Shown: positions 1 through 5,802 of the stretch, piece after piece
How the letters are laid out: the number at the start of each line of letters is the position of its first letter
Numbering within the stretch: the stretch's first letter is position 1
Assembly: GCA_023229985.1 (NCBI GenBank)
Contig: JALNYF010000085.1
Location: 1 to 5,802, forward strand
Length of the DNA: 5,802 nucleotides
Direction of reading: 5' to 3'
Source: Bacteroidales bacterium
Lineage (GTDB): Bacteria > Bacteroidota > Bacteroidia > Bacteroidales > WCHB1-69
Program-made: the position numbers and the translations under genes
Notes under the pieces: model-generated
Databases searched by the model: none
The model's input: only the letters and a program-made list of their open reading frames with translations
What the model was told of the DNA's origin: nothing

Positions 1-573
1 TGTGTGGAAATTCAGCGAAATGGAACGAATCGCGGGATTCTTTTTCGCATATTCAATGGCAGTCTCAACGTTAGTATAATTTTTTGAGTTTATTACCATA
101 TTAACACTCAACGCTTGATGATTTGATTCGGCAATATTTTTTTCTAATTTGGCAAACGTGCCACTGCCGCGAATCTCTTCGTGAAAATCACCAATCCCGT
201 CCATGCTGACCCAAATGGAATCGGCTTGGCAGCTGTTCAACGGGAGTTGCGCATTGGAAGTAACGGTCGTAGAATAAAATCCGATTTTTTTTGCCAAGGC
301 AATGAGGTCATTGATTCCTTGATCGCCATCGTGCCAAATCATGGGTTCCCCGCCTTCAAAATCGACAAAACGCGAACCTAAGCCGTAAGAATATTCCAAC
401 TCATCCTTGATTTGTTCATATTTTTTTACAATCGGAGTTTCCCGACTGTAAACGTTGCAATGTTTGCATCGCAAATTACATTCGTCAGATATAAAAAGAA
501 CGGTCTGCAATGGATTTTTCTTCCCGAAAAACCGAGCTTTGATGAACCATTTTGCAAGATAAGGATAAATCAT
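1..573 (-). CDS. Radical SAM protein, N-terminal part (gene runs off the left edge)
   Basis: This open frame gives 191 residues from an ATG at 573-571 and reaches base 1 without a stop, so the C-terminal part is missing. The radical SAM cluster motif CNLRCKHC is plain: Cys32, Cys36 and Cys39 (CX3CX2C) should bind the [4Fe-4S] cluster that cleaves S-adenosylmethionine. The GGEP motif at 74-77 (SAM amino-group contact) and a VSMDG strand at about 122-126 fit the family's partial TIM barrel. The residue two after Cys39 is Val, so this is not the HemN/HemW type, which carries a CX2CXC ending. No signal peptide is visible, so it is probably cytoplasmic. The start was chosen because the preceding in-frame stop is that of the prenyltransferase gene, only one codon upstream. 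The substrate cannot be told from what is present. The position directly behind a UbiA-type enzyme suggests, by inference only, a role on a prenylated or lipid product. A C-terminal SPASM or other auxiliary domain may lie outside the window. Confidence 0.9.
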   Translation of the reverse strand, partial: MIYPYLAKWFIKARFFGKKNPLQTVLFISDECNLRCKHCNVYSRETPIVKKYEQIKDELEYSYGLGSRFVDFEGGEPMIWHDGDQGINDLIALAKKIGFYSTTVTSNAQLPLNSCQADSIWVSMDGIGDFHEEIRGSGTFAKLEKNIAESNHQALSVNMVINSKNYTNVETAIEYAKKNPAIRSISLNFHT

Positions 574-576
574 TTT

Positions 577-1566
577 TTAGAATATTTCAACTATGAAAAT
601 TATTAAACATAAGAAAATCAACAAATTACGAGCTGAGTACCAACGAATCATAAACCATTCGATACCGGCATCGGTAATACCTTTCCACTTCTCCATGGGT
701 CCCATCCAAAAGCGGGGTTTCATTTTGCGCTGCGGGTCTTTTAAGAATATAATGAGCAATCGGAAAAGTGAAATTGCCAATGGAAGTGTCAGAAATACAA
801 AGAGATAAGTTATTTTTAATTGAAAGAAAGCGATTCCGGCAGTGAGAATGATGTAGGGAAGAAACAGAAAAATCGAAGAGACAATCAGCATACCGGTTGG
901 ATGGTTTATTCTTACTGCGAGGGTCATTTTGCCCACACTTTTGTCGGGTTGAAAATCCATAATGGAGTGAGTATAAACGATATTGCCGACCCACAAGCCA
1001 ACGGGAACGGAAATAAAGATCATCGATGAGGTGATTGTTCCGCAAGCTGCCAAGTATGCGCCTATCATAATGCAGGGACCGAAGATGACGGCAATGACAA
1101 TTTCGCCCAATCCCCGATAACTCAATCGGAGCGGTTTCCCGGAATAGCAAACACCTAAAATTCCGGTAATCAGTGTGATATACAAAATGGGAAGACCGCG
1201 TAGAATCAAAATATAGGTTCCGCAGGCAAGTGCCAGCAACAAGAAAACGGAGGCTGCCGTGAAGAGAGATTTCATGGTGGTTTTACCGGAGGTCAGGTAG
1301 TCACATTTGGCAATGCGCGCGCGAAAACCGGCTGCTGCCAAGTGGTCGCGAATTTGTGCACCCTTCTTTTGATAATCGAAATAATCATCTAACAAATTCA
1401 TTCCCAAATGCGCACAAGCAATTCCAAAAATTGCTAATATACTGCAAATTATCGAAAAATCACTTTCTGTACGCGCTATCCAAACAGCTAAAATGGCAGG
1501 CAAAACGCTCTGTGGAAGTGAAACATATCGCGCATTATTAAGCCAAAATCGGATTTTATTGAACAT
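577..1566 (-). CDS. UbiA-family prenyltransferase, MenA-like, integral membrane
   Basis: This 329-residue protein transfers a polyprenyl chain from its diphosphate to an acceptor. Both Mg-diphosphate binding motifs of UbiA enzymes are present: NLLDDYFD at 57-64, and D204-x3-D208 followed by GK at 212-213. Between them, the segment from Tyr141 (YSGKPLRLSYRGLGE, 141-155) resembles the YRGLGE region of 1,4-dihydroxy-2-naphthoate prenyltransferases (MenA). About nine hydrophobic segments can be seen, near residues 18-32, 37-57, 101-122, 126-142, 154-173, 180-200, 227-246, 251-274 and 311-328, which matches the family fold. Length is slightly above the usual 290-310 because of a charged stretch at about 278-310 before the last helix. 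MenA activity (menaquinone synthesis) is the best guess, but no other men gene is present, so a paralogue acting on another acceptor is possible. It starts 2 bases after the lipoprotein stop and ends one codon before the radical SAM start. Confidence 0.88.
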   Translation of the reverse strand: MFNKIRFWLNNARYVSLPQSVLPAILAVWIARTESDFSIICSILAIFGIACAHLGMNLLDDYFDYQKKGAQIRDHLAAAGFRARIAKCDYLTSGKTTMKSLFTAASVFLLLALACGTYILILRGLPILYITLITGILGVCYSGKPLRLSYRGLGEIVIAVIFGPCIMIGAYLAACGTITSSMIFISVPVGLWVGNIVYTHSIMDFQPDKSVGKMTLAVRINHPTGMLIVSSIFLFLPYIILTAGIAFFQLKITYLFVFLTLPLAISLFRLLIIFLKDPQRKMKPRFWMGPMEKWKGITDAGIEWFMIRWYSARNLLIFLCLIIFIVEIF

Positions 1567-1568
1567 CT

Positions 1569-2165
1569 TTATATTTTGTCTAAAGTGATGTATCCTACTT
1601 TCAGAACTTTCTTACCGATAGTAAGATACGGGCAAATCTGAATGGAGAAATTGGATTTCTCACCGCTCCCCACTTTTTTGATGTCCTTGATTAAGTCTAT
1701 CACGTCATCAACAGATTTTAAAGTGCTGTTGGTAACAACCTTGGCAAAGTCAATTTTTACATTCGCCGGAATGGTGGTTTTTCCGCCGTGCCCCGCCACG
1801 AGAATGCCATTTTGCGCAGTACTGGAGCCTGTCATCACCTGTTTTCCTTTATACAAAACCAGATAATCCATTCCCGCAATTTCGGCATCTTTTTTCCCGG
1901 GATTCTCCGCCTCAATATTGAACGCGACCGTTGCTGTAAAATCTTTGGAAGCCAACGCTTTAAGGCATTTCCCGACCGTGCCCAAATCCAAATCTTTCAA
2001 ATCATTAATGGATAAATGCAAAAAATCAATTCCAGCCCACGAAACTGAGCGAATCTCTTGCAATTTAAAATTACAATTTGCCATGTTCATCGCGCGTTGC
2101 ACGCCACAACCGGTGGGCAAAAGTGCCAAAACAACCACTAATAATAAGACTATTTTCTTTTTCAT
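1569..2165 (-). CDS. LEA14/WHy-type (LEA type 2) lipoprotein
   Basis: A 198-residue protein with a Lys-rich N-terminus (MKKK), a hydrophobic stretch at 5-16 and a lipobox-like LPTGC ending in Cys20, so it should be lipid-anchored after signal peptidase II cleavage. Pro at -3 makes the lipobox loose, which is tolerated in Bacteroidota. No acidic surface-export signal follows Cys20, so a periplasm-facing position is more likely than the cell surface. The middle looks like a WHy/LEA_2 beta-sandwich: alternating hydrophobic strands, the family's NP turn (Asn88-Pro89 in AENPGKK), then a MDYLVLYKGKQV strand at 99-110 and a Gly-rich turn at 119-128. The function of bacterial members is poorly known; roles in stress or lipid handling have been suggested. 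An in-frame TTG at 2174-2172 would add three residues but would overlap the upstream stop. The ATG at 2165-2163, one base after that stop, gives the more typical signal peptide and is preferred. Confidence 0.78.
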   Translation of the reverse strand: MKKKIVLLLVVVLALLPTGCGVQRAMNMANCNFKLQEIRSVSWAGIDFLHLSINDLKDLDLGTVGKCLKALASKDFTATVAFNIEAENPGKKDAEIAGMDYLVLYKGKQVMTGSSTAQNGILVAGHGGKTTIPANVKIDFAKVVTNSTLKSVDDVIDLIKDIKKVGSGEKSNFSIQICPYLTIGKKVLKVGYITLDKI

Positions 2166-2166
2166 T

Positions 2167-3528
2167 TTATTCAAAAAATGTTTTAGTAATGTAATTTCTT
2201 AAATCGAAAGCTCTTAGAAAATCTGCATTTTTTGCTCTTTTATAACGGGAAAAACGACAACTGCCCCAAAATTTGATGAATCGTTTTTTGTATTCATAAA
2301 AAAAGAACAATGTTACGAAAGTAGCTAACAAATAAGCAATTGCAATAAGTACGCACTTGCTGATACACCACGCCGCAACAAAAATGGCGATATAGGCAAT
2401 CGGAAATGCAACGAGAACGCTGACCGTATAGTTGAGCGTGGAACGAAACATCTTATCTTTCATCTTGCGTTTCAGGAGCTCGCAAGCCTTAAAGGGTAAG
2501 ATATTGTTAATCAGTCCAAAAAGATAGATTGGAAAGCAAATTATCAGCAGCAGTGCTTGTAGTAGCAGAGTGGAACCGGTTATTTTTTTGGTAAAAAGCC
2601 AATCGCGAATTTTTAGTTTTTTTAATAATTGAAGATACTCCTGCGTATTTTCCATTAATTGATGATAACGAGCTTCGTTTTCGTTTTTTACCTTTTCAAT
2701 CCGAGAGACAATTTCCTTGTCGCACTGTAATTGCTCAAACGGTTGGCGAATGTTACGCTTTTCATTTTTAGCAACTTTTTGGCGTAAAATGTAGCAAAGT
2801 GGTTCATAAGTCTCATAGTTCTCACTATTTTGCATGTCCACTCCCAAATTTTGAATAATGGTTTTGGATTTGTCGTTCAGTGCGAGGAAAGCATTGTTTG
2901 GTTCGGTTTTGTATAGGTCGTAAAATTCGTCAAAATGGAAAGGTTTTCCCACCACAATCAGTAGTTGTTCTCTGAAATTGAAGTAATTTCCGTAGTAGAT
3001 GTAGAGGGGTAATATTTTCACATCTGTTTGATAATCTGATAATTCAGCGGCTCTGAAAGCCAAACGCGGGTATCCTTTTTTAAAAGAGGACATGAATTTG
3101 CCGGCTTGGTGTGCGGCTTCGGGGAACATAGCCACGGTACCGCCGTCTGCGATAATCCGCGCGCCCAGGTCAAAAGTCACGTTGTTGCTACGGATGTCGC
3201 TTCTGTCACCGTCGCGGGTTCGGAAAGTGGGCATAATTTTCAAAAACCGCAATATTTTGGCAATGGTGTCACTTTTTTTAAAAATATCGCCGCGCGCAAT
3301 GAAAACGGGTTGCCGATGGTCGTCAAAAAGGTGCAATATTGCCAATGCGTCCATCAGTGCATTTTGATGGTTGCCAATCACAAGAGTGGGGGTGCCGCGC
3401 GGAGGAATATTCTCTCTTCCAATAATTTGCACTTTTTTATAATACAATTTAGTATGAGTAAAACGCAAATAGAAGTTTAGGAGGTGATAGCCTCTGTCGT
3501 AACGACTTATATTTTCAAAACTTATCAT
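2167..3528 (-). CDS. PlsC-type (LPLAT) acyltransferase with C-terminal membrane domain
   Basis: A 453-residue member of the lysophospholipid/glycerol-3-phosphate acyltransferase superfamily. Block I is NHQNALMD at 53-60; the catalytic His54 and Asp60 are spaced HX5D, not the common HX4D, as in the yeast Gat1/Gat2-like branch. Block II is the Arg-rich PTFRTRDGDRS at 100-110. Block III reads FPEAAH at 135-140, where most members have FPEG. Block IV is LPLYIYYG at 173-180. After the catalytic domain comes a charged, probably helical or coiled-coil stretch at about 270-307, then hydrophobic segments near 320-345, 365-387 and 389-411, and a basic tail. The enzyme should sit on the inner membrane and acylate a glycerolipid precursor or lysolipid; which one cannot be told. 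A house-keeping PlsC is usually about 240-260 residues, so this is the longer type. Its ATG lies 15 bases after the peptidase stop, and its TAA is one base before the lipoprotein start. Confidence 0.87.
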   Translation of the reverse strand: MISFENISRYDRGYHLLNFYLRFTHTKLYYKKVQIIGRENIPPRGTPTLVIGNHQNALMDALAILHLFDDHRQPVFIARGDIFKKSDTIAKILRFLKIMPTFRTRDGDRSDIRSNNVTFDLGARIIADGGTVAMFPEAAHQAGKFMSSFKKGYPRLAFRAAELSDYQTDVKILPLYIYYGNYFNFREQLLIVVGKPFHFDEFYDLYKTEPNNAFLALNDKSKTIIQNLGVDMQNSENYETYEPLCYILRQKVAKNEKRNIRQPFEQLQCDKEIVSRIEKVKNENEARYHQLMENTQEYLQLLKKLKIRDWLFTKKITGSTLLLQALLLIICFPIYLFGLINNILPFKACELLKRKMKDKMFRSTLNYTVSVLVAFPIAYIAIFVAAWCISKCVLIAIAYLLATFVTLFFFYEYKKRFIKFWGSCRFSRYKRAKNADFLRAFDLRNYITKTFFE

Positions 3529-3543
3529 AACAAATAGAACGTT

Positions 3544-5697
3544 CTAATTTATATCTAACTCGTTAATAATATTTTGCGCATTGGCAAATTTATCCACAAT
3601 GAACAAAAAGTAGCGAATATCCAATGAAATATTGCGGCAGCGGCTCACGTCGTAATTGATGTCGCTCATCGTACCTTCCCACACGCGGTCGAAATTAACG
3701 CCAATCAGTTCGCCGTTGGCATTGATGACCGGGCTGCCGGAATTGCCGCCAGTAGTGTGGTTGCTCGCGATAAAACAAACCGGCAATTCGCCTTTTTTAT
3801 TGGCATACCGTCCGTAATCTTTATTCAAATACAATTCCTTTAATTTGGGGTCCACTTTATAGTCAAAAATATCCGGATTTTCTTTTTCCATAATTCCCTC
3901 AATCGTTGTATAATGCACATAATCAATACCATCTGCCGGTTCAAAACCTTTCACTTGTCCATAGGTGACGCGCATGGTGAGGTTGGCATCGGGATAGAAA
4001 GTTTTGTCTTGCTCTTTTTCCATGAGGGCTTTCACATATTTCCGATATTGCAAATCCAAGTCATTTTGGGTAACTTTGAGTTGGTCATTATTATCAAAAT
4101 ATTGAGTAAATGTGGGCATAAACAGCATAATAAGCTCGTTTTTTTGCAGTTTCATAAAATCTTTGCGTTTGGCTTTTTGAATAAAAGAGATGAATTGTTC
4201 CGCGTTGGAGAAATAGGGCACTTTGGTGTAGGTTCGGTCGAACATGGCGCGCCAACTTTCTTTGGGCAGATTGATGTAGCGGTGCAATTCTGCGGGAATC
4301 AAATTCGGATCTTGCGTGGTGAAATAGTAGTACATCAATTCTACAAAACATTCTGAATCAATATCATAGTTATAATTTTTAAAGAAAGCGGTGGCTTTGG
4401 CAATGAGTGATTCCTTAGCGGCATTCCAATCTTCATCCGATGTAATTTTTTCAGCCTGATAACACAACCCCGCAACATTACTATATAGGAATCTTATCAG
4501 TTCAACTCCGATGAAAGTTTCTCCCACGAAAGTTTGGATTTTAATTTGGTCGCGATAAGTTAGATAATCTTTTTTCATATTATCTAAAATATTGCCATAC
4601 AATTGGTTGCGGGTAGCGTCGGCAGTTGTCCATGTCATAAAATCTTTTTCTTCTTCTTGTTTGGTTTGAATGACGTGACATTCTTTAATTCCTTTGCTTT
4701 CGCCAATCCATTTTTTCCAGCCGTTGCTATTGGAATTAGCTTTTGCAGAGTACATTAAGCGAATTTCGGTAGATTTTTCCATTTGGCGTTTCATCGCGTT
4801 CAAACGAATATCGCGAGCGTGGATGGCGATAGGATTTTGCACATTGGCGATGATGTCCACGGCATCCGAAATGAGGAATTGTTGAGTGGTGCCCGGGTAG
4901 CCGAAGACGAGTGTAAAGTCGTTTTCTTCAACGCCTTGGGTAGAAAGGGTGAAGTGTTTTTTTGAATGAAGTGGAATATTATCTTCGGAATATTCTGCCG
5001 GATTGCCGTTTTTGTCCGTATAGATGCGGTAAAGGGAGAAGTCGCCGGTATGACGGGGCCACATCCAGTTGTCGGTATCGCCGCCGAACTTGCCGATATT
5101 TTCGGGTGGGGTACCTACCAATCTTACATCTTTAAAAACTTCATTCACAAAAAGGAAGTATTGGTTTCCGTAGAAAAATGGTTTTATAATTGCTTCATAA
5201 TGAGTTCCTTTGATAGCTTCTTGCTGGATTTTGGTAATATTCTTTGCCACTTTTTCCAAGCGTTGAGTTTCGGTAAAATTCTCTTCTACGCCTTCTAAAA
5301 CTTGAGCGGTCACATCTTCCATTCTGACCAAGAAAGTGACGGTTAAGCCCGGATTTGAAAGTTCCATACTTTTGTCTGTTGCCCAGAAACCGTTATGTAA
5401 ATAATTGTGTTCCAATGAACTATGTTGTTGAACGAAGCTATAGCCGCAGTGGTGGTTGGTGATGAGCAAGCCATCGGGGGAGATGAGTTCGCCGGTGCAG
5501 CCGCCGCCAAACAGCACAATGCCGTCTTTCATGCTGTGATGATTAATACTGTAAATGTCGTCGGCAGTCAGTTTAAAGCCCATTTTTTGCATCTCCGCTT
5601 CATTATAATTGAGGAAGAGCGGGATCCACATACCTTCATCGGCGTAAGAGAAACTCTTCATTAACAGTGCAAAAACTAATAAGAAAACTTTTTTCAT
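3544..5697 (-). CDS. dpp11: S46-family dipeptidyl-peptidase, DPP11-like (Asp/Glu-specific)
   Basis: This 717-residue protein is full length for S46 dipeptidyl-peptidases (about 700-720). A signal peptide covers residues 1-19 (cleavage likely after SYA), and the mature form begins DEGMW, typical of the family. The chymotrypsin-like triad is visible: His83 in TNHHCGY, Asp219 in HTGDF, and Ser653 in GGNSGSP. Asn210, Trp211 and Arg215 (DNWMWPR) match residues that hold the substrate's free N-terminus in characterised members, as does Asp670. Arg671 in NFDRVWEG takes the place of the Arg that gives DPP11 its preference for Asp or Glu at the second position; DPP7 has Gly there. The central part, about 290-560, fits the family's all-helical cap. 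It acts in the periplasm, releasing dipeptides from oligopeptides for uptake, and suggests an organism that uses peptides or amino acids. It is the first gene of the run and ends in TAG; the acyltransferase follows in the same frame. Confidence 0.95.
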   Translation of the reverse strand: MKKVFLLVFALLMKSFSYADEGMWIPLFLNYNEAEMQKMGFKLTADDIYSINHHSMKDGIVLFGGGCTGELISPDGLLITNHHCGYSFVQQHSSLEHNYLHNGFWATDKSMELSNPGLTVTFLVRMEDVTAQVLEGVEENFTETQRLEKVAKNITKIQQEAIKGTHYEAIIKPFFYGNQYFLFVNEVFKDVRLVGTPPENIGKFGGDTDNWMWPRHTGDFSLYRIYTDKNGNPAEYSEDNIPLHSKKHFTLSTQGVEENDFTLVFGYPGTTQQFLISDAVDIIANVQNPIAIHARDIRLNAMKRQMEKSTEIRLMYSAKANSNSNGWKKWIGESKGIKECHVIQTKQEEEKDFMTWTTADATRNQLYGNILDNMKKDYLTYRDQIKIQTFVGETFIGVELIRFLYSNVAGLCYQAEKITSDEDWNAAKESLIAKATAFFKNYNYDIDSECFVELMYYYFTTQDPNLIPAELHRYINLPKESWRAMFDRTYTKVPYFSNAEQFISFIQKAKRKDFMKLQKNELIMLFMPTFTQYFDNNDQLKVTQNDLDLQYRKYVKALMEKEQDKTFYPDANLTMRVTYGQVKGFEPADGIDYVHYTTIEGIMEKENPDIFDYKVDPKLKELYLNKDYGRYANKKGELPVCFIASNHTTGGNSGSPVINANGELIGVNFDRVWEGTMSDINYDVSRCRNISLDIRYFLFIVDKFANAQNIINELDIN

Positions 5698-5727
5698 CTT
5701 GTCAATTTTGGTTTATAAATAAGGCGG

Positions 5728-5735
5728 CAAATTTA
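5728..5735 (-). promoter_or_regulatory. Candidate Bacteroidota -7 promoter element
   Basis: On the minus strand these bases read TAAATTTG, an exact match to the TAnnTTTG element used by the Bacteroidota primary sigma factor. It ends 30 bases before the peptidase ATG, so the transcript would have a leader of roughly 20-25 bases. No clear TTTG is seen at the usual -33 distance (about 19-21 bases upstream), so the promoter is only half supported. An AT-rich region gives such matches fairly often by chance. Confidence 0.42.
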
Positions 5736-5767
5736 CAAAAGATTTCGGATTTGATAGGATTTATCGT

Positions 5768-5775
5768 CAAATATA
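5768..5775 (-). promoter_or_regulatory. Second candidate -7 promoter element within an AT-rich palindrome
   Basis: The minus strand reads TATATTTG, again matching TAnnTTTG. It lies inside the near-palindrome TCAAATATATTTCA at 5767-5780, whose inner ten bases are perfectly self-complementary. A leader from here would be about 65 bases. The window ends 27 bases further on, and no good -33 TTTG fits in that space. It could be a second start site, an operator or chance. Confidence 0.2.
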
Positions 5776-5802
5776 TTTCAAAGAATAGCTTGCAGATCGA
5801 AT

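Larger units (their letters stand above)
1..5697 (-). other. Predicted five-gene transcription unit (continues beyond the left edge)
   Basis: All five genes point the same way, with gaps of 15, 1, 2 and 3 bases in transcription order. I see no hairpin followed by a T-run on the minus strand and no promoter-sized space between them. Stops and starts this close favour reinitiation by the same ribosomes, which fits the lack of Shine-Dalgarno sequences at the inner starts. Promoters inside the long peptidase or acyltransferase genes cannot be excluded. The unit is open on the left because the radical SAM gene is cut. Confidence 0.7.

Noticed and set aside
1..573. Radical SAM protein as a HemN/MenK-type menaquinone methylase
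   Set aside because: The cluster motif lacks the extra Cys of the CX2CXC pattern and the context around it is unlike HemN.
181..606. Two short plus-strand open frames
   Set aside because: They are opposite the radical SAM coding region, which carries the CX3CX2C and GGEP motifs on the minus strand.
626..1150. A 174-codon open frame on the minus strand
   Set aside because: It lies wholly inside the prenyltransferase gene in another frame; its product is rich in Arg, His, Cys and Ser with no family resemblance, while the overlapping frame has the UbiA motifs.
2163..2174. TTG as the start of the LEA-type lipoprotein
   Set aside because: It would overlap the acyltransferase stop, whereas the ATG three codons later fits the one-base spacing and gives a normal signal peptide.
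3106..3480. A 124-codon plus-strand open frame and an overlapping 91-codon one
   Set aside because: Both are antisense to the catalytic half of the acyltransferase and have low-quality composition; treated as shadows.
3478..3495. AGGAGGTGA on the plus strand and the small hairpin GAGG-N6-CCTC
   Set aside because: The Shine-Dalgarno-like string is antisense with no plus-strand gene behind it, and the four-base stem lies inside the coding start of the acyltransferase; both look like chance.
3913..4356. A 147-codon plus-strand open frame
   Set aside because: It is antisense to the central part of the S46 peptidase, whose frame is full length and motif-complete; no recognisable domain in the antisense product.

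Overview
The window looks like a stretch of a Bacteroidota (probably Bacteroidales) chromosome. Three things support this: an S46-family dipeptidyl-peptidase with the Asp/Glu-specific (DPP11) signature, the absence of clear Shine-Dalgarno sequences before the starts, and matches to the Bacteroidota -7 promoter element TAnnTTTG upstream of the first gene. The DNA is moderately AT-rich and almost fully coding. All five genes lie on the minus strand, so the transcript reads from the right end towards the left.

Layout in transcription order: (1) a 105-base leader and promoter region at 5698-5802; (2) a secreted S46 dipeptidyl-peptidase, DPP11-like, at 3544-5697; (3) a membrane-anchored PlsC-type acyltransferase at 2167-3528; (4) a LEA14/WHy-type lipoprotein at 1569-2165; (5) a UbiA-family, MenA-like polytopic prenyltransferase at 577-1566; (6) the first 191 codons of a radical SAM protein at 1-573, which runs off the left edge and has no stop in the window. 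The gaps between genes are 15, 1, 2 and 3 bases, with no terminator visible between them. A single transcription unit with coupled translation is the simplest reading, and it probably continues past position 1.

Functionally, the last four genes are linked by the envelope: a phospholipid or lysolipid acyltransferase, a lipid-anchored periplasmic protein, an enzyme that attaches polyprenyl chains, and a radical SAM enzyme that could modify the same or a related product. The peptidase at the front does peptide nutrition and may only share the promoter. I see no mobile elements, CRISPR arrays, rRNA or tRNA genes, or long repeats. Much of the window is ordinary. The parts most worth a second look are the in-frame, one-stop junction between the UbiA protein and the radical SAM protein, and the non-canonical motifs of the acyltransferase.
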